This document shows positions 1 to 8,605 of a stretch of DNA of 33,786 bases, in pieces (the first letter of the stretch is position 1; every line of letters begins with the position of its first letter). This DNA comes from Chlorobiota bacterium. Lineage in GTDB: Bacteria; Bacteroidota; Bacteroidia; Bacteroidales; F082. The position numbers were made by a program, and so were the translations under genes. Below the pieces are notes generated by a model that was not told where the DNA came from, did not search any database, and saw only the letters and a program-made list of their open reading frames with translations. Location: assembly GCA_030618545.1 (NCBI GenBank), contig JAUXDH010000009.1, forward strand, positions 1 to 33,786, in the 5' to 3' direction.

Positions 1-626
1 CTGTAAATTTCAGAAGTCTCACTCAATTCCAGTTCAATCACATCCAACAATATTAAATCGGATAGCAGGTGCTCGGTTTTGTATTTTGAGAGGCTGGAAA
101 GTTCAATTGCTTTATCTAAAGTGAGAAAAGGATTTTCTCTTAAATAGAATAATACTTCCTGTACCGGTTTAGAATACACAAACCTGATTTTCTGGTCCTT
201 TTTGCGTTTGGTCCACACTTTCATTAAAACTCCATTCGCCAGCAGATTCTGATCTTCCACCCGAACGTAGGCTTTATAGCTTCCATCGTTATCGGGGGCC
301 TTGTGGATGTGCTTTTTACTAAATGGGATGTCTGCTTCCAGAACAACTTTATCCTCGATCTCCCATTCTTTGGTTGTAAACTTCACCTCAGGCTGGCAAT
401 AATGTTGTGCGGCATGTTCCAGCATGTAGACCTCTTCATCTGATCTAACACCCCTGATCACGCCATTGTCTTTCACACCTATTAATAGTTTGCCTCCATC
501 TGTATTGGCAAAGGCTGACAGCGTACGGGCAATCCTGGAGGCATCGGAGATTTCAAACTTAAAATCCAGTTGCTGGTGCTCGCCCTGGTTGATGAGGATC
601 TTAACCGGATGGATCTTCGTTTTCAT
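1..626 (-). CDS. AlbA_2 (Schlafen AlbA_2-like) ATP-binding / putative transcriptional regulator protein, partial (runs off window)
   Basis: Reverse-strand open frame from ATG at 626: MKTKIHPVKILINQGEHQQLDFKFEISDASRIARTLSAFANTDGGKLLIGVKDNGVIRGVRSDEE..., the typical AlbA_2 motif (DFK...ARTLSAFANTDGGKLLIGVKDNG). Not in the ORF track because it has no stop inside the window. Confidence 0.85.
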   Translation of the reverse strand, partial: MKTKIHPVKILINQGEHQQLDFKFEISDASRIARTLSAFANTDGGKLLIGVKDNGVIRGVRSDEEVYMLEHAAQHYCQPEVKFTTKEWEIEDKVVLEADIPFSKKHIHKAPDNDGSYKAYVRVEDQNLLANGVLMKVWTKRKKDQKIRFVYSKPVQEVLFYLRENPFLTLDKAIELSSLSKYKTEHLLSDLILLDVIELELSETSEIY

Positions 627-776
627 TTTATGGAGAACGGGGAAGTGGAGACTAAAGTATAAACGATAGAAGGTTATAATTGAGGTAAATGACGTTTTTA
701 CTTACTGAAAAGCTGTTACGCAGAGATTCGCAAAGGAGCGCCAAGTTTCGCAAAGAGTCAGGCTAAAACATATCCG

Positions 777-1244
777 TTATATGAACTCAATGTTTTGTTT
801 GCCTATAGTTTTCTCACAGTACTTGCAAAACAGCTTCATATTGCCTTTGTGGTCCTGTTTGACCTGGAATGATGTTGGTACATTTTGGTTATTGGTTACA
901 CATTTGGGATTAATGCACTTCACGATCTTATTCACTATTTCTGGCAGTTGTACCTTTTCTTTCCTGGATACTTCGTAATCCTTGATCTCAATCAATGTTG
1001 CGTTAGGGGCTACAAGGGATACTTTGTTGATTTCATCATCTTTAAAATATTTACCACTGATCTTGATGATGCCCTTCTTACCCAGTTTCTTGCTATCCAG
1101 ATTGGTTCCTAAATATACCTGGTTACTGGTTTCATCAAGACTTAAAATTCCAAAAACCTGGTACACTACGTCTGATGGAATATGATCGATTACCGTTCCA
1201 TTACGGATGGCTGATACTTTGAGTTCGGTACGTTTATTTTTCAT
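777..1244 (-). CDS. pyrI: Aspartate carbamoyltransferase regulatory subunit
   Basis: 155 aa; Cys4 zinc motif C-INPKC...FCKYC near the C-terminus; directly downstream of pyrB. Confidence 0.95.
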   Translation of the reverse strand: MKNKRTELKVSAIRNGTVIDHIPSDVVYQVFGILSLDETSNQVYLGTNLDSKKLGKKGIIKISGKYFKDDEINKVSLVAPNATLIEIKDYEVSRKEKVQLPEIVNKIVKCINPKCVTNNQNVPTSFQVKQDHKGNMKLFCKYCEKTIGKQNIEFI

Positions 1245-1291
1245 TTATTTTTCTTGTTATTTTTTGATTGTTTCAGGTCATCCAAATGGAT

Positions 1292-2209
1292 TCACTTCAA
1301 TCCCAATATCGCCGCGATCAGCGCCTGTCTTACAAAAACTCCATTTCGTGCCTGCTGGAAATAGTAAGCTTTGGGATTGTCATCTACATCTTCGGTAATT
1401 TCATTTACGCGTGGTAAAGGATGCAACACTTTCAGGTTATCCTTGGTATTTTCCAGCATTGAGTTTTCCAGAATATACGCGTTTTTTACTTTTTCGTATT
1501 CCAGCGGATCAGGAAATCTTTCACCCTGAATACGCGTCATATAAAGGATATCAGCAATTGGCATTACCTCCATAAAATCGTTGTATTGATAATATTCAAG
1601 GTTCGCATTTTTAACCCATGTCTTAACTGAGCTGGGCATTTTTAATGAGTCGGGTGACACAAAGTGGAAGGTAGCTCCAAACAAACTCAATGCCTGTACC
1701 AGTGAGTGAACGGTTCTTCCATATTTCAGGTCACCAACCATGGCTATGTGAATATTGTCCAGGCTGCCCTGGGTTTTGCGGATGGAATACAGGTCGAGCA
1801 AACATTGGGTTGGATGCTGGTTAGCTCCGTCTCCGGCATTAAGGATAGGAACGGGGGATACTTCGCTGGCATACCGGGCGCTTCCATCCAAAGGATTTCT
1901 CATCACGATCAGGTCGGAATAGTTACTAACTGTGAGTATGGTGTCTTTTAATGATTCTCCTTTGGTTACACTGGATACATCAGGGCTGGCAAAACCGATA
2001 ATGCTTCCGCCGAGGTACTGGACCGCACTCTCAAAACTAAGTCGTGTACGTGTTGACGGCTCAAAAAACAGGGAGCCAATTACATGACCGTTCAATATGT
2101 TTTGCCTCTGGTTTACTTCAAATTCTTCGGCAATGTCTAGTATCCTTAATATTTCCTCTTTATTGTAATCCGTTATGGAAACAAGGCTTCTGCCTTTCAG
2201 GTTAATCAT
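1292..2209 (-). CDS. pyrB: Aspartate carbamoyltransferase catalytic subunit
   Basis: 305 aa with FFEPSTRTRLSFE, HPTQCLLDLYSI and HPLPRVNEI motifs. Confidence 0.97.
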   Translation of the reverse strand: MINLKGRSLVSITDYNKEEILRILDIAEEFEVNQRQNILNGHVIGSLFFEPSTRTRLSFESAVQYLGGSIIGFASPDVSSVTKGESLKDTILTVSNYSDLIVMRNPLDGSARYASEVSPVPILNAGDGANQHPTQCLLDLYSIRKTQGSLDNIHIAMVGDLKYGRTVHSLVQALSLFGATFHFVSPDSLKMPSSVKTWVKNANLEYYQYNDFMEVMPIADILYMTRIQGERFPDPLEYEKVKNAYILENSMLENTKDNLKVLHPLPRVNEITEDVDDNPKAYYFQQARNGVFVRQALIAAILGLK

Positions 2210-2330
2210 GGGCTGTATGTTTTATGTTGCACAAAAAAAGACGGCTAACCCGTCTTAAATATTTATCCGGCATCGTAGAGATGCTTGCTTGTTCTTTCGA
2301 AGATTGGCTGAAAAGAGAACGATGTTTCAT
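2202..2330 (-). other. Candidate leader ORF (42 codons) reading through the terminator and overlapping the pyrB start
   Basis: ATG at 2330, frame MKHRSLFSQSSKEQASISTMPDKYLRRVSRLFLCNIKHTAHD*, TAA at 2202-2204, 8 nt past the A of pyrB ATG (2207-2209). Below the ORF-track size cutoff. Confidence 0.4.
2233..2256 (-). terminator. Intrinsic terminator / candidate attenuator in the pyrB leader
   Basis: Minus strand AAGACGG-GTTAG-CCGTCTT followed by a T tract; ends 23 nt before pyrB ATG. Confidence 0.75.
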
Positions 2331-2339
2331 TTCAGAAGA

Positions 2340-2347
2340 CAAAGATA
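2340..2347 (-). promoter_or_regulatory. Candidate Bacteroidota -7 box TATCTTTG upstream of the pyrB leader
   Basis: Matches TAnnTTTG; no clear -33 TTTG seen. Confidence 0.4.
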
Positions 2348-2510
2348 CTTTGAAAATGATTTGGCCTTTGCCTAAGATTTCGACAATTGATTAAAGTTGT
2401 TAACAGAAGATTATATTTTCCCCGTTTGCTTCAATCATTTTAAGAGATAAGAGGAAAAACGCCAACAGAATTTCTATCAGCATTTAAGGTTGTATTTTAA
2501 TTATGGGTTC

Positions 2511-3104
2511 TTATTTGGTTTTTATAACCGGCACTGGAAATTGCCCCATGATCTTTGCCACGGTTTTTGGAATTTTGTCTTCTCGCGTTTGCGGGTTATC
2601 ATCAATTTCACCTGAGCCGCTGCCTTCCCATACCAGTTTCTTTTCCTTTGTGTCAAAAACACTGCATGCCAGTGTTCCAACAGTGTAATCATAGGTGTTA
2701 ACAGTGGTGGTTGACATTCCTCCACCCCAGCCCCAGCCGGGTCCGTATCCATAATATCCGCCGTAGCCACCGTAGCCGCCATAACCTCCACCCATGCCGG
2801 TTGTGGTTGCTGTAGTCTGTTGCTTTTGTTCGCTGACGATGTAAAGTGCCACAGTCATATCGCCGCCTTCTTTGACAAAGGTCAGGCCTCTTTTAGTAAA
2901 TTCATCGCCGAATGATTTTTCCAGACGCTCTTTATCAAAAGGGGAAAGTATTTTGTCGCTGTTGTCCGCCCATCCATAGTAAGAATAGGTTTTGTACTGT
3001 GTAAAATCAACGCTTTTGTCATAATCTGAATGAAGCGTCAAACTGGAGCAGCCGGAATAAACCATCAGCCCCAGGACAAATAATGCAAAGAAACTTTTTT
3101 TCAT
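2511..3104 (-). CDS. DUF4136-like lipoprotein
   Basis: Lipoprotein signal MKKSFFALFVLGLMVYSGCSS, then DYDKSVDFTQYKTYSYYGW..., Gly/Tyr-rich region, VGTLACSVFDTKEKKLVWEG. Internal ATG at 3104 preferred over the track start at 3170. Confidence 0.8.
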   Translation of the reverse strand: MKKSFFALFVLGLMVYSGCSSLTLHSDYDKSVDFTQYKTYSYYGWADNSDKILSPFDKERLEKSFGDEFTKRGLTFVKEGGDMTVALYIVSEQKQQTTATTTGMGGGYGGYGGYGGYYGYGPGWGWGGGMSTTTVNTYDYTVGTLACSVFDTKEKKLVWEGSGSGEIDDNPQTREDKIPKTVAKIMGQFPVPVIKTK

Positions 3105-3220
3105 GTTGTAATAATTTAGAGTCTTGATTGAATAATTCACAAAAATCATGCTGGTTTTTTTAAAAAACAAAGTTAACCAAATATTTACCTGACAAAGTCA
3201 TAAGAAGAATTTCTTTAATT

Positions 3221-6200
3221 TTAATATTCAGCCCAGCTTTTTATCGAGAGATCTTCTATTTTGATGCGGGTAAAAGCGTAGATAAATGCACTCGCCAGCC
3301 TGGCATTTGTAATCAAGGGTACATTGAAGTCCACTGCTGCCCGCCTGACAGTGTAGTCGTTATCCAGTTCAGCTTTTGTATTGTCTTTAGGTATGTTGAT
3401 GACGAGGTCAATCTTTTTCTCTTTGATAAAAGAATAGGTATTGGGTTCTTTCATCTCATCAGGCCAGTAAAGCAATTTGGACTTGATACCATTGTTGGCA
3501 AGAAAATGCCGGGTGCCTTTTGTTGCATAAATCTGGTATCCGTTATCAACCAGCATCTGAGCGCTGTTTAATAATTCCGCTTTTGACCTTGCCGGTCCCG
3601 ATGAAATCAGGATGTTCTTGTCCGGAATTCTGTATCCAACAGAAAGCATTGACTTTAATATTGCCTCGTAATAATCATCCCCAAGACATCCCACTTCACC
3701 GGTTGATGCCATGTCAACACCCAGAACGGGGTCAGCTTTGCTCAAACGGGAAAAGGAGAACTGTGGGGCTTTTACTCCGATGTAATCGATATCAAATAAA
3801 GATTTGTTCGGCTTTTCCACCTTTTCACCAAGCATGATCCGGGTGGCATAATCAATGAAGTTTGTCTTCAGTACTTTTGAAACAAAAGGCAGACTCCTGG
3901 AAGCGCGGAGGTTGCACTCAATTACTTTGATATCATTATCCCGGGCAAGGAACTGGATATTAAAAGGGCCACTTATACGTAGTTCTTTGGCTATCCTGCG
4001 ACTGATCTTTTTAATTCTACGAATGGTTTCAACATATACTTTTTGGGGTGGAAACATGATTGTCGCGTCACCTGAATGAACACCTGCAAATTCAATGTGT
4101 TCGGAAATGGCATAAACAATAATTTCACCATCATCGGCTACCGCATCCATTTCTATTTCCTTGGCATCTATCAGGAAGCGAGAAACGACAACAGGGTATT
4201 GCTTGGACACCTGCGTTGCCAGAGTAAGGAAATGCTCCAGTTCATCCTTGTTGGAAACAATGTTCATTGCTGCTCCTGAAAGCACATAAGAAGGCCTGAC
4301 AAGCACCGGAAATCCTACCTTCTCAGTAAATTCGAAAATGTCGGAGGTGGAAGAAAGTTCTTTCCACTCAGGCTGATCCACGCCTATCCTGTCGAGCATT
4401 TCAGAGAATTTATGCCTGTTTTCAGCCTGATCAATAAACCGGGGTGGTGTACCCAGAATGGGTACTTCCCTGCGGTGCAATCGCATAGCCAGGTTATTCG
4501 GTATCTGGCCTCCGGTGGAAACTATTACACCAAAGGGCTGTTCCAGTTCTGCAATGTCGAGCGTACGTTCAAAACTAAGTTCGTCGAAGTACAGTCTGTC
4601 GCAAATGTCATAATCAGTGCTTACAGTTTCAGGATTGTAATTGATCATTACCGACCTGTAACCCGCCTTGTTAACTGTTTGCAGAGCATTTACGGCAGAC
4701 CAGTCAAACTCCACACTGCTACCGATTCGATAAGCCCCGGAGCCAAGAACAATAACCGATTTGCCATCTTTCTCAAAAACAATATCATGTTCGCTGCCGT
4801 GGTATGTCAAATAAAGGTAATTTGTGGAAGCCGGATGTTCCGCCGCAAGCGTATCGATCTGTTTTACCCAGGGAATAATACCTTTTGACTTTCGGTGGTT
4901 TCTCACGTCAGTGATCTCCTTATCGGTGGTTCCGACGGCCTTTTCTTTATAAATCAGCCGGGCGATCTGGAAATCTGAAAAGCCCAGTTTTTTTGCTGCC
5001 AGAAGCACCTGGTCAGGCAACTCTTTAAGTTCATTAAATGATTGCAGAACTTTTACATGCTCATTGATGTTTTTCAACTTTTCAAGGAACCATCGGTCAA
5101 TCTTCGTTTTTTCAAAAATGGATTCCACATCCCAGCCCTGATTGAATGCCTGTTCGATGGCGAAGATCCGCATGTCAGTAGGATTGGATAATTCTGTTTC
5201 AATATCCTCAAAAGCAAGATCCCTGTTGCCTACAAATCCATGCACTCCCAGGCCGGTCATGCGAAGGCCTTTTTGAATTGCTTCTTCAAAGTTTCTGCCA
5301 ATGGCCATTACTTCACCAACACTTTTCATAGAGGAGCCAATTTCTTTTGATACGCCCAGAAACTTATTCAGATCCCATCGCGGGATTTTGCAGACCATAT
5401 AATCGAGGGCCGGTTCAAAAAATGCTGTTGTGGTACGCGTGACACTATTTTTTAACTCATGAAGCCCATATCCCAATCCCAATTTGGCAGCGACAAAGGC
5501 AAGAGGGTATCCTGTAGCTTTTGAGGCGAGAGCGGAAGATCGCGATAGCCTGGCATTAACCTCTATCACACGATAATCTTCGGACTTCGGATCAAGAGCA
5601 TACTGCACATTGCACTCACCAACGATGCCAACCGATTTGATGATCTGAATGGAGAGTTTCCTGAGGTTATGGTATTCTGAGTTGGTCAGTGTTTGAGATG
5701 GGGCAACCACTATGCTTTCGCCGGTATGGATACCAAGCGGATCAAAATTCTCCATATTGCATACCGTGATGCAATTGTCGTATTGGTCGCGAACAACCTC
5801 ATACTCTACCTCTTTCCAGCCTTTTAAGGATTCTTCAACCAATATCTGGGAAGAATACGAAAAAGCCTTGTCAGTAAGTTTTCTAAGTTCTTTTTCGTTG
5901 GAGCAGAATCCGCTTCCCTGACCGCCAAGGGTGAAAGCCGCTCGAATGATAACAGGAAAGCCTATTTCCTGAGCAGCCGACAAAGCTGCAGGAACAGACT
6001 CACAGGCAATCGACCTTGGTGTGTCAATGTTGATCGAATGAAGCTTTTTGGAAAATAATTCCCGGTCTTCTGTTTCGATGATCGCCTCAACCGGTGTGCC
6101 CATGACTTTTACATCATATTTCTTAAGCACTCCGGATTCATGAAGTTTTATACCGCAATTGAGCGCTGTTTGCCCTCCAAAAGCCAGCAGTATGCCCTCG

Positions 6201-6439
6201 GGTTTTTCCTTTTCAATGATCCTTTCAACAAAGTAGGGGGTGACAGGCAAAAAGTAAATCTGGTCAGCAATGCCTTCGGAAGTCTGGACAGTGGCGATGT
6301 TTGGGTTGATCAACACTGTTTTGATGCCTTCTTCTTTAAGCGCCTTCAAGGCTTGTGAGCCACTGTAATCGAATTCGCCGGCTTCGCCTATTTTAAGGGC
6401 GCCGGAGCCGAGGAGGAGGACTTTGTTGATGTTGGTCAT
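3221..6439 (-). CDS. carB: Carbamoyl-phosphate synthase large subunit
   Basis: 1072 aa with duplicated ATP-grasp halves (KVLLLGSGALKIGEAGEFDYSGSQA / KSVIVLGSGAYRIGSSVEFDW) and a C-terminal MGS-like domain. Confidence 0.97.
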   Translation of the reverse strand: MTNINKVLLLGSGALKIGEAGEFDYSGSQALKALKEEGIKTVLINPNIATVQTSEGIADQIYFLPVTPYFVERIIEKEKPEGILLAFGGQTALNCGIKLHESGVLKKYDVKVMGTPVEAIIETEDRELFSKKLHSINIDTPRSIACESVPAALSAAQEIGFPVIIRAAFTLGGQGSGFCSNEKELRKLTDKAFSYSSQILVEESLKGWKEVEYEVVRDQYDNCITVCNMENFDPLGIHTGESIVVAPSQTLTNSEYHNLRKLSIQIIKSVGIVGECNVQYALDPKSEDYRVIEVNARLSRSSALASKATGYPLAFVAAKLGLGYGLHELKNSVTRTTTAFFEPALDYMVCKIPRWDLNKFLGVSKEIGSSMKSVGEVMAIGRNFEEAIQKGLRMTGLGVHGFVGNRDLAFEDIETELSNPTDMRIFAIEQAFNQGWDVESIFEKTKIDRWFLEKLKNINEHVKVLQSFNELKELPDQVLLAAKKLGFSDFQIARLIYKEKAVGTTDKEITDVRNHRKSKGIIPWVKQIDTLAAEHPASTNYLYLTYHGSEHDIVFEKDGKSVIVLGSGAYRIGSSVEFDWSAVNALQTVNKAGYRSVMINYNPETVSTDYDICDRLYFDELSFERTLDIAELEQPFGVIVSTGGQIPNNLAMRLHRREVPILGTPPRFIDQAENRHKFSEMLDRIGVDQPEWKELSSTSDIFEFTEKVGFPVLVRPSYVLSGAAMNIVSNKDELEHFLTLATQVSKQYPVVVSRFLIDAKEIEMDAVADDGEIIVYAISEHIEFAGVHSGDATIMFPPQKVYVETIRRIKKISRRIAKELRISGPFNIQFLARDNDIKVIECNLRASRSLPFVSKVLKTNFIDYATRIMLGEKVEKPNKSLFDIDYIGVKAPQFSFSRLSKADPVLGVDMASTGEVGCLGDDYYEAILKSMLSVGYRIPDKNILISSGPARSKAELLNSAQMLVDNGYQIYATKGTRHFLANNGIKSKLLYWPDEMKEPNTYSFIKEKKIDLVINIPKDNTKAELDNDYTVRRAAVDFNVPLITNARLASAFIYAFTRIKIEDLSIKSWAEY

Positions 6440-6477
6440 GGGGTTAGTTTTAATTGGGAATAGGTTGAATAAAGTAT

Positions 6478-6695
6478 ATAGGGTTTAGGAGGTATAAGGT
6501 GTATAGGGTTTGTATGCGGTATAAGGTATATGGGGTACAAGGATTATAGGGTTTGGTGGGTGCTGAAAACGGTTTAATTATTGTCATTTATTTTTTAAAT
6601 GATTAAATAAGTCATTCATAAAAATTCATTTTGTTTTATCCCCTATACACTCTATACCCCAATACCCTTATACACCCTATCCCTATCATATACCT
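6478..6695. repeat. Degenerate GTATAAGG/TATAGGG-rich arrays in opposite orientations
   Basis: 6478-6560 contains tatagggtttaggaggtataaggtg-tatagggtttgtatgcggtataaggta-tatggggtacaaggat-tatagggttt. 6640-6695 contains the complementary-type cccctatacactctataccccaatacccttatacacccta. Confidence 0.7.
6605..6680. repeat. Flanking direct repeat A of the four-helix-bundle gene
   Basis: attaaataagtcattcataaaaattcatttt...tacccttatacaccc, similar to 7146-7222. Confidence 0.55.
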
Positions 6696-6696
6696 A

Positions 6697-7128
6697 CTAT
6701 CTTAAACCGTTTTTATCATCCTTTCTTTTTTTTACATAGTTAATAAAACCGTTCAAACTGATCTTCGCAGTTTCTATTAGCTGTATTCCTTCATCAAATA
6801 AGGATTTGTCAATATATTCAATGTCTATGCAACTAATCAGATGATCTTTCAACTCATAGATAGAGCCCCTGGATATTCTGTAAAACTGAATTCCTTCCTG
6901 GTAATGATACCTTCCATAACCTTCAGCGATGTTCGCCGTTGAACTCACAGCTGCCTTTCTGATCTGAATGTTCAAATTGTACTTCTCTGTTTCAGGTAAT
7001 ACCGGGATAATCTTTTTATAAAAATATAATTTCATTTTTCTGGCGTCCTTCCAACACACCAAACTCGTAAAATCTTTTTGTTGGTTGTATTCACCTTTCC
7101 CTTCTTCAAAAATATTGTCCTTGTCCAT
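6697..7128 (-). CDS. Four-helix-bundle protein (S23 / 23S rRNA intervening-sequence protein family)
   Basis: 143 aa: FTSLVCWKDARKMKLYFYKKI...QIRKAAVSSTANIAEGYGRYHYQEGIQFYRISRGSIYELKDHL, the typical IVP-family signature. Confidence 0.88.
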   Translation of the reverse strand: MDKDNIFEEGKGEYNQQKDFTSLVCWKDARKMKLYFYKKIIPVLPETEKYNLNIQIRKAAVSSTANIAEGYGRYHYQEGIQFYRISRGSIYELKDHLISCIDIEYIDKSLFDEGIQLIETAKISLNGFINYVKKRKDDKNGLR

Positions 7129-7145
7129 TTTATTGTTTTTATAAA

Positions 7146-7222
7146 TTAATGATTTCTTTCATCTTAATTCATTCTCATTTTGACTTATACCTTATATCCT
7201 TTATACCCTTATACACCCATTA
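7146..7222. repeat. Flanking direct repeat B of the four-helix-bundle gene
   Basis: attaatgatttctttcatcttaattcattctcatttt...tacccttatacaccc, similar to 6605-6680. Confidence 0.55.
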
Positions 7223-8314
7223 CCTCATCCCCATCTTCCACTTTTCAATCGCTTTGATAAAATCCCCGAAAAGGAAGGCCGTATCTGTTGGTCCGCTTGA
7301 AGCTTCAGGATGAAACTGGGTAGTGAAAATGGGTCGTGATTCATGTTTTAAACCTTCGTTGCTCTGGTCGTTGAGGTTAGTGAAGTAGGGAAGCCATCCC
7401 TGCGGAATGCTGTCGGAACCCACCGCGTAACCATGGTTTTGAGAACTCAGGTAAGCCCTGTTTGTGCCAACTTCCAGAACCGGCTGGTTGTGACTTCTGT
7501 GTCCGAATTTTAGCTTATAAGTTTTTGCACCTGCTGCCAGGGCAGTCAGTTGATGTCCCAGGCAAATGCCGAAGATGGGGCGTTCTTCCCCAATGGATTT
7601 TTTGAGGTTGACAATTGTATCCTTGCACATTGTTGGATCTCCCGGACCATTTGATATAAACAACCCATCATATTCTTCCTGGCTGTAATCGTAGTTCCAT
7701 GGCACCCTTATTACGGTAGTGTCATATCTTAACAGGAACCTGATGATGTTGCTCTTCACACCGCAGTCAATAAGCAATATCCTGTATTTTCCATTTCCAT
7801 AAACTATCCTTTCTTTGATGCTGACCTGGTCAACAAGGTTGTCTTTATTGGGGTCATAAAAAGGGATATCTTCATCGATAATGATCCTGGCAAGCATAGA
7901 TCCTTTTTCCCTGATGATTTTGGTTAGCATACGTGTGTCGATACCAAATAATCCGGGTATTTTTTCTTCTTTCAGCCAATCCCCCAGACTCATAGCTGCA
8001 TTCCAGTGGTTAAATTTAGAGGAGTAATCTGAGATGATAAGTCCACTGATGTGGATGTGTTCCGATTCAAAAAACTCGAGCATGCCATCCTGGATCGTTT
8101 TTCCGGGGACACCATAATTACCAATTGAAGGGTAGGTGAGAACAAGGATCTGACCCCGGTAGGAAGGATCTGTCAGGCTTTCCGGATAGCCGGTCATAGC
8201 TGTGTTGAATACGATCTCTCCGGCTGCCGATCCCTCATACCCGAAGGAATGCCCGGTAAACTCAGAGCCATCTTCAAGGATGAGTGATGCTGCTCGATAA
8301 TTGATTTGTGTCAT
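7220..8314 (-). CDS. carA: Carbamoyl-phosphate synthase small (glutaminase) subunit
   Basis: 364 aa; GLFISNGPGDPT, PIFGICLGHQL, TQFHPEASSGP class I amidotransferase motifs. Confidence 0.97.
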   Translation of the reverse strand: MTQINYRAASLILEDGSEFTGHSFGYEGSAAGEIVFNTAMTGYPESLTDPSYRGQILVLTYPSIGNYGVPGKTIQDGMLEFFESEHIHISGLIISDYSSKFNHWNAAMSLGDWLKEEKIPGLFGIDTRMLTKIIREKGSMLARIIIDEDIPFYDPNKDNLVDQVSIKERIVYGNGKYRILLIDCGVKSNIIRFLLRYDTTVIRVPWNYDYSQEEYDGLFISNGPGDPTMCKDTIVNLKKSIGEERPIFGICLGHQLTALAAGAKTYKLKFGHRSHNQPVLEVGTNRAYLSSQNHGYAVGSDSIPQGWLPYFTNLNDQSNEGLKHESRPIFTTQFHPEASSGPTDTAFLFGDFIKAIEKWKMGMR

Positions 8315-8330
8315 GTATAAATTGGTGCAT

Positions 8331-8355
8331 AAAAAAAGACGGCATCGGCCGTCTT
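8331..8355 (-). terminator. Intrinsic terminator / candidate attenuator in the carA leader
   Basis: Minus strand AAGACGGC-CGAT-GCCGTCTT followed by T7; ends 16 nt before carA ATG. Confidence 0.8.
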
Positions 8356-8356
8356 A

Positions 8357-8395
8357 CTAATATAATTGTTGGTTTTTGTTCCGAACTTTAATCAT
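8357..8395 (-). other. Candidate 12-codon carA leader ORF ending at the foot of the terminator stem
   Basis: ATG ATT AAA GTT CGG AAC AAA AAC CAA CAA TTA TAT TAG; the stop is 1 nt before the stem. Confidence 0.35.
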
Positions 8396-8415
8396 AGAAT
8401 CAATTGTTCGGAGTG

Positions 8416-8423
8416 CAAATATA
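8416..8423 (-). promoter_or_regulatory. Candidate -7 box TATATTTG upstream of the carA leader
   Basis: Matches TAnnTTTG; a TTTT tract lies about 19 nt upstream. Confidence 0.5.
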
Positions 8424-8605
8424 ACTTTTGCAGCAATCAGATAAAAGTTTAGTTATTGACAATATTAGTCAGGAATGTTAATAACCTTTACTAACCCCAA
8501 CGCCTGTCAGACGACGGTCCCCTTTTTAACAAGGAGAGGACTTTCGGTGATAAACTCCACGTTTCTATTTCTAATAACAGGGAATGCAATAGAACACGAA
8601 AAACT

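Noticed and set aside
4412-4888. 158-aa plus-strand ORF antisense to carB (also 3520-3837, 3855-4079, 5712-5921, 6140-6358)
   Set aside because: Antisense shadows of a clear carB frame, no recognisable domain.
6697-7128. Diversity-generating retroelement accessory gene (Avd)
   Set aside because: Same fold family, but no reverse transcriptase or VR/TR pair was seen in the window.
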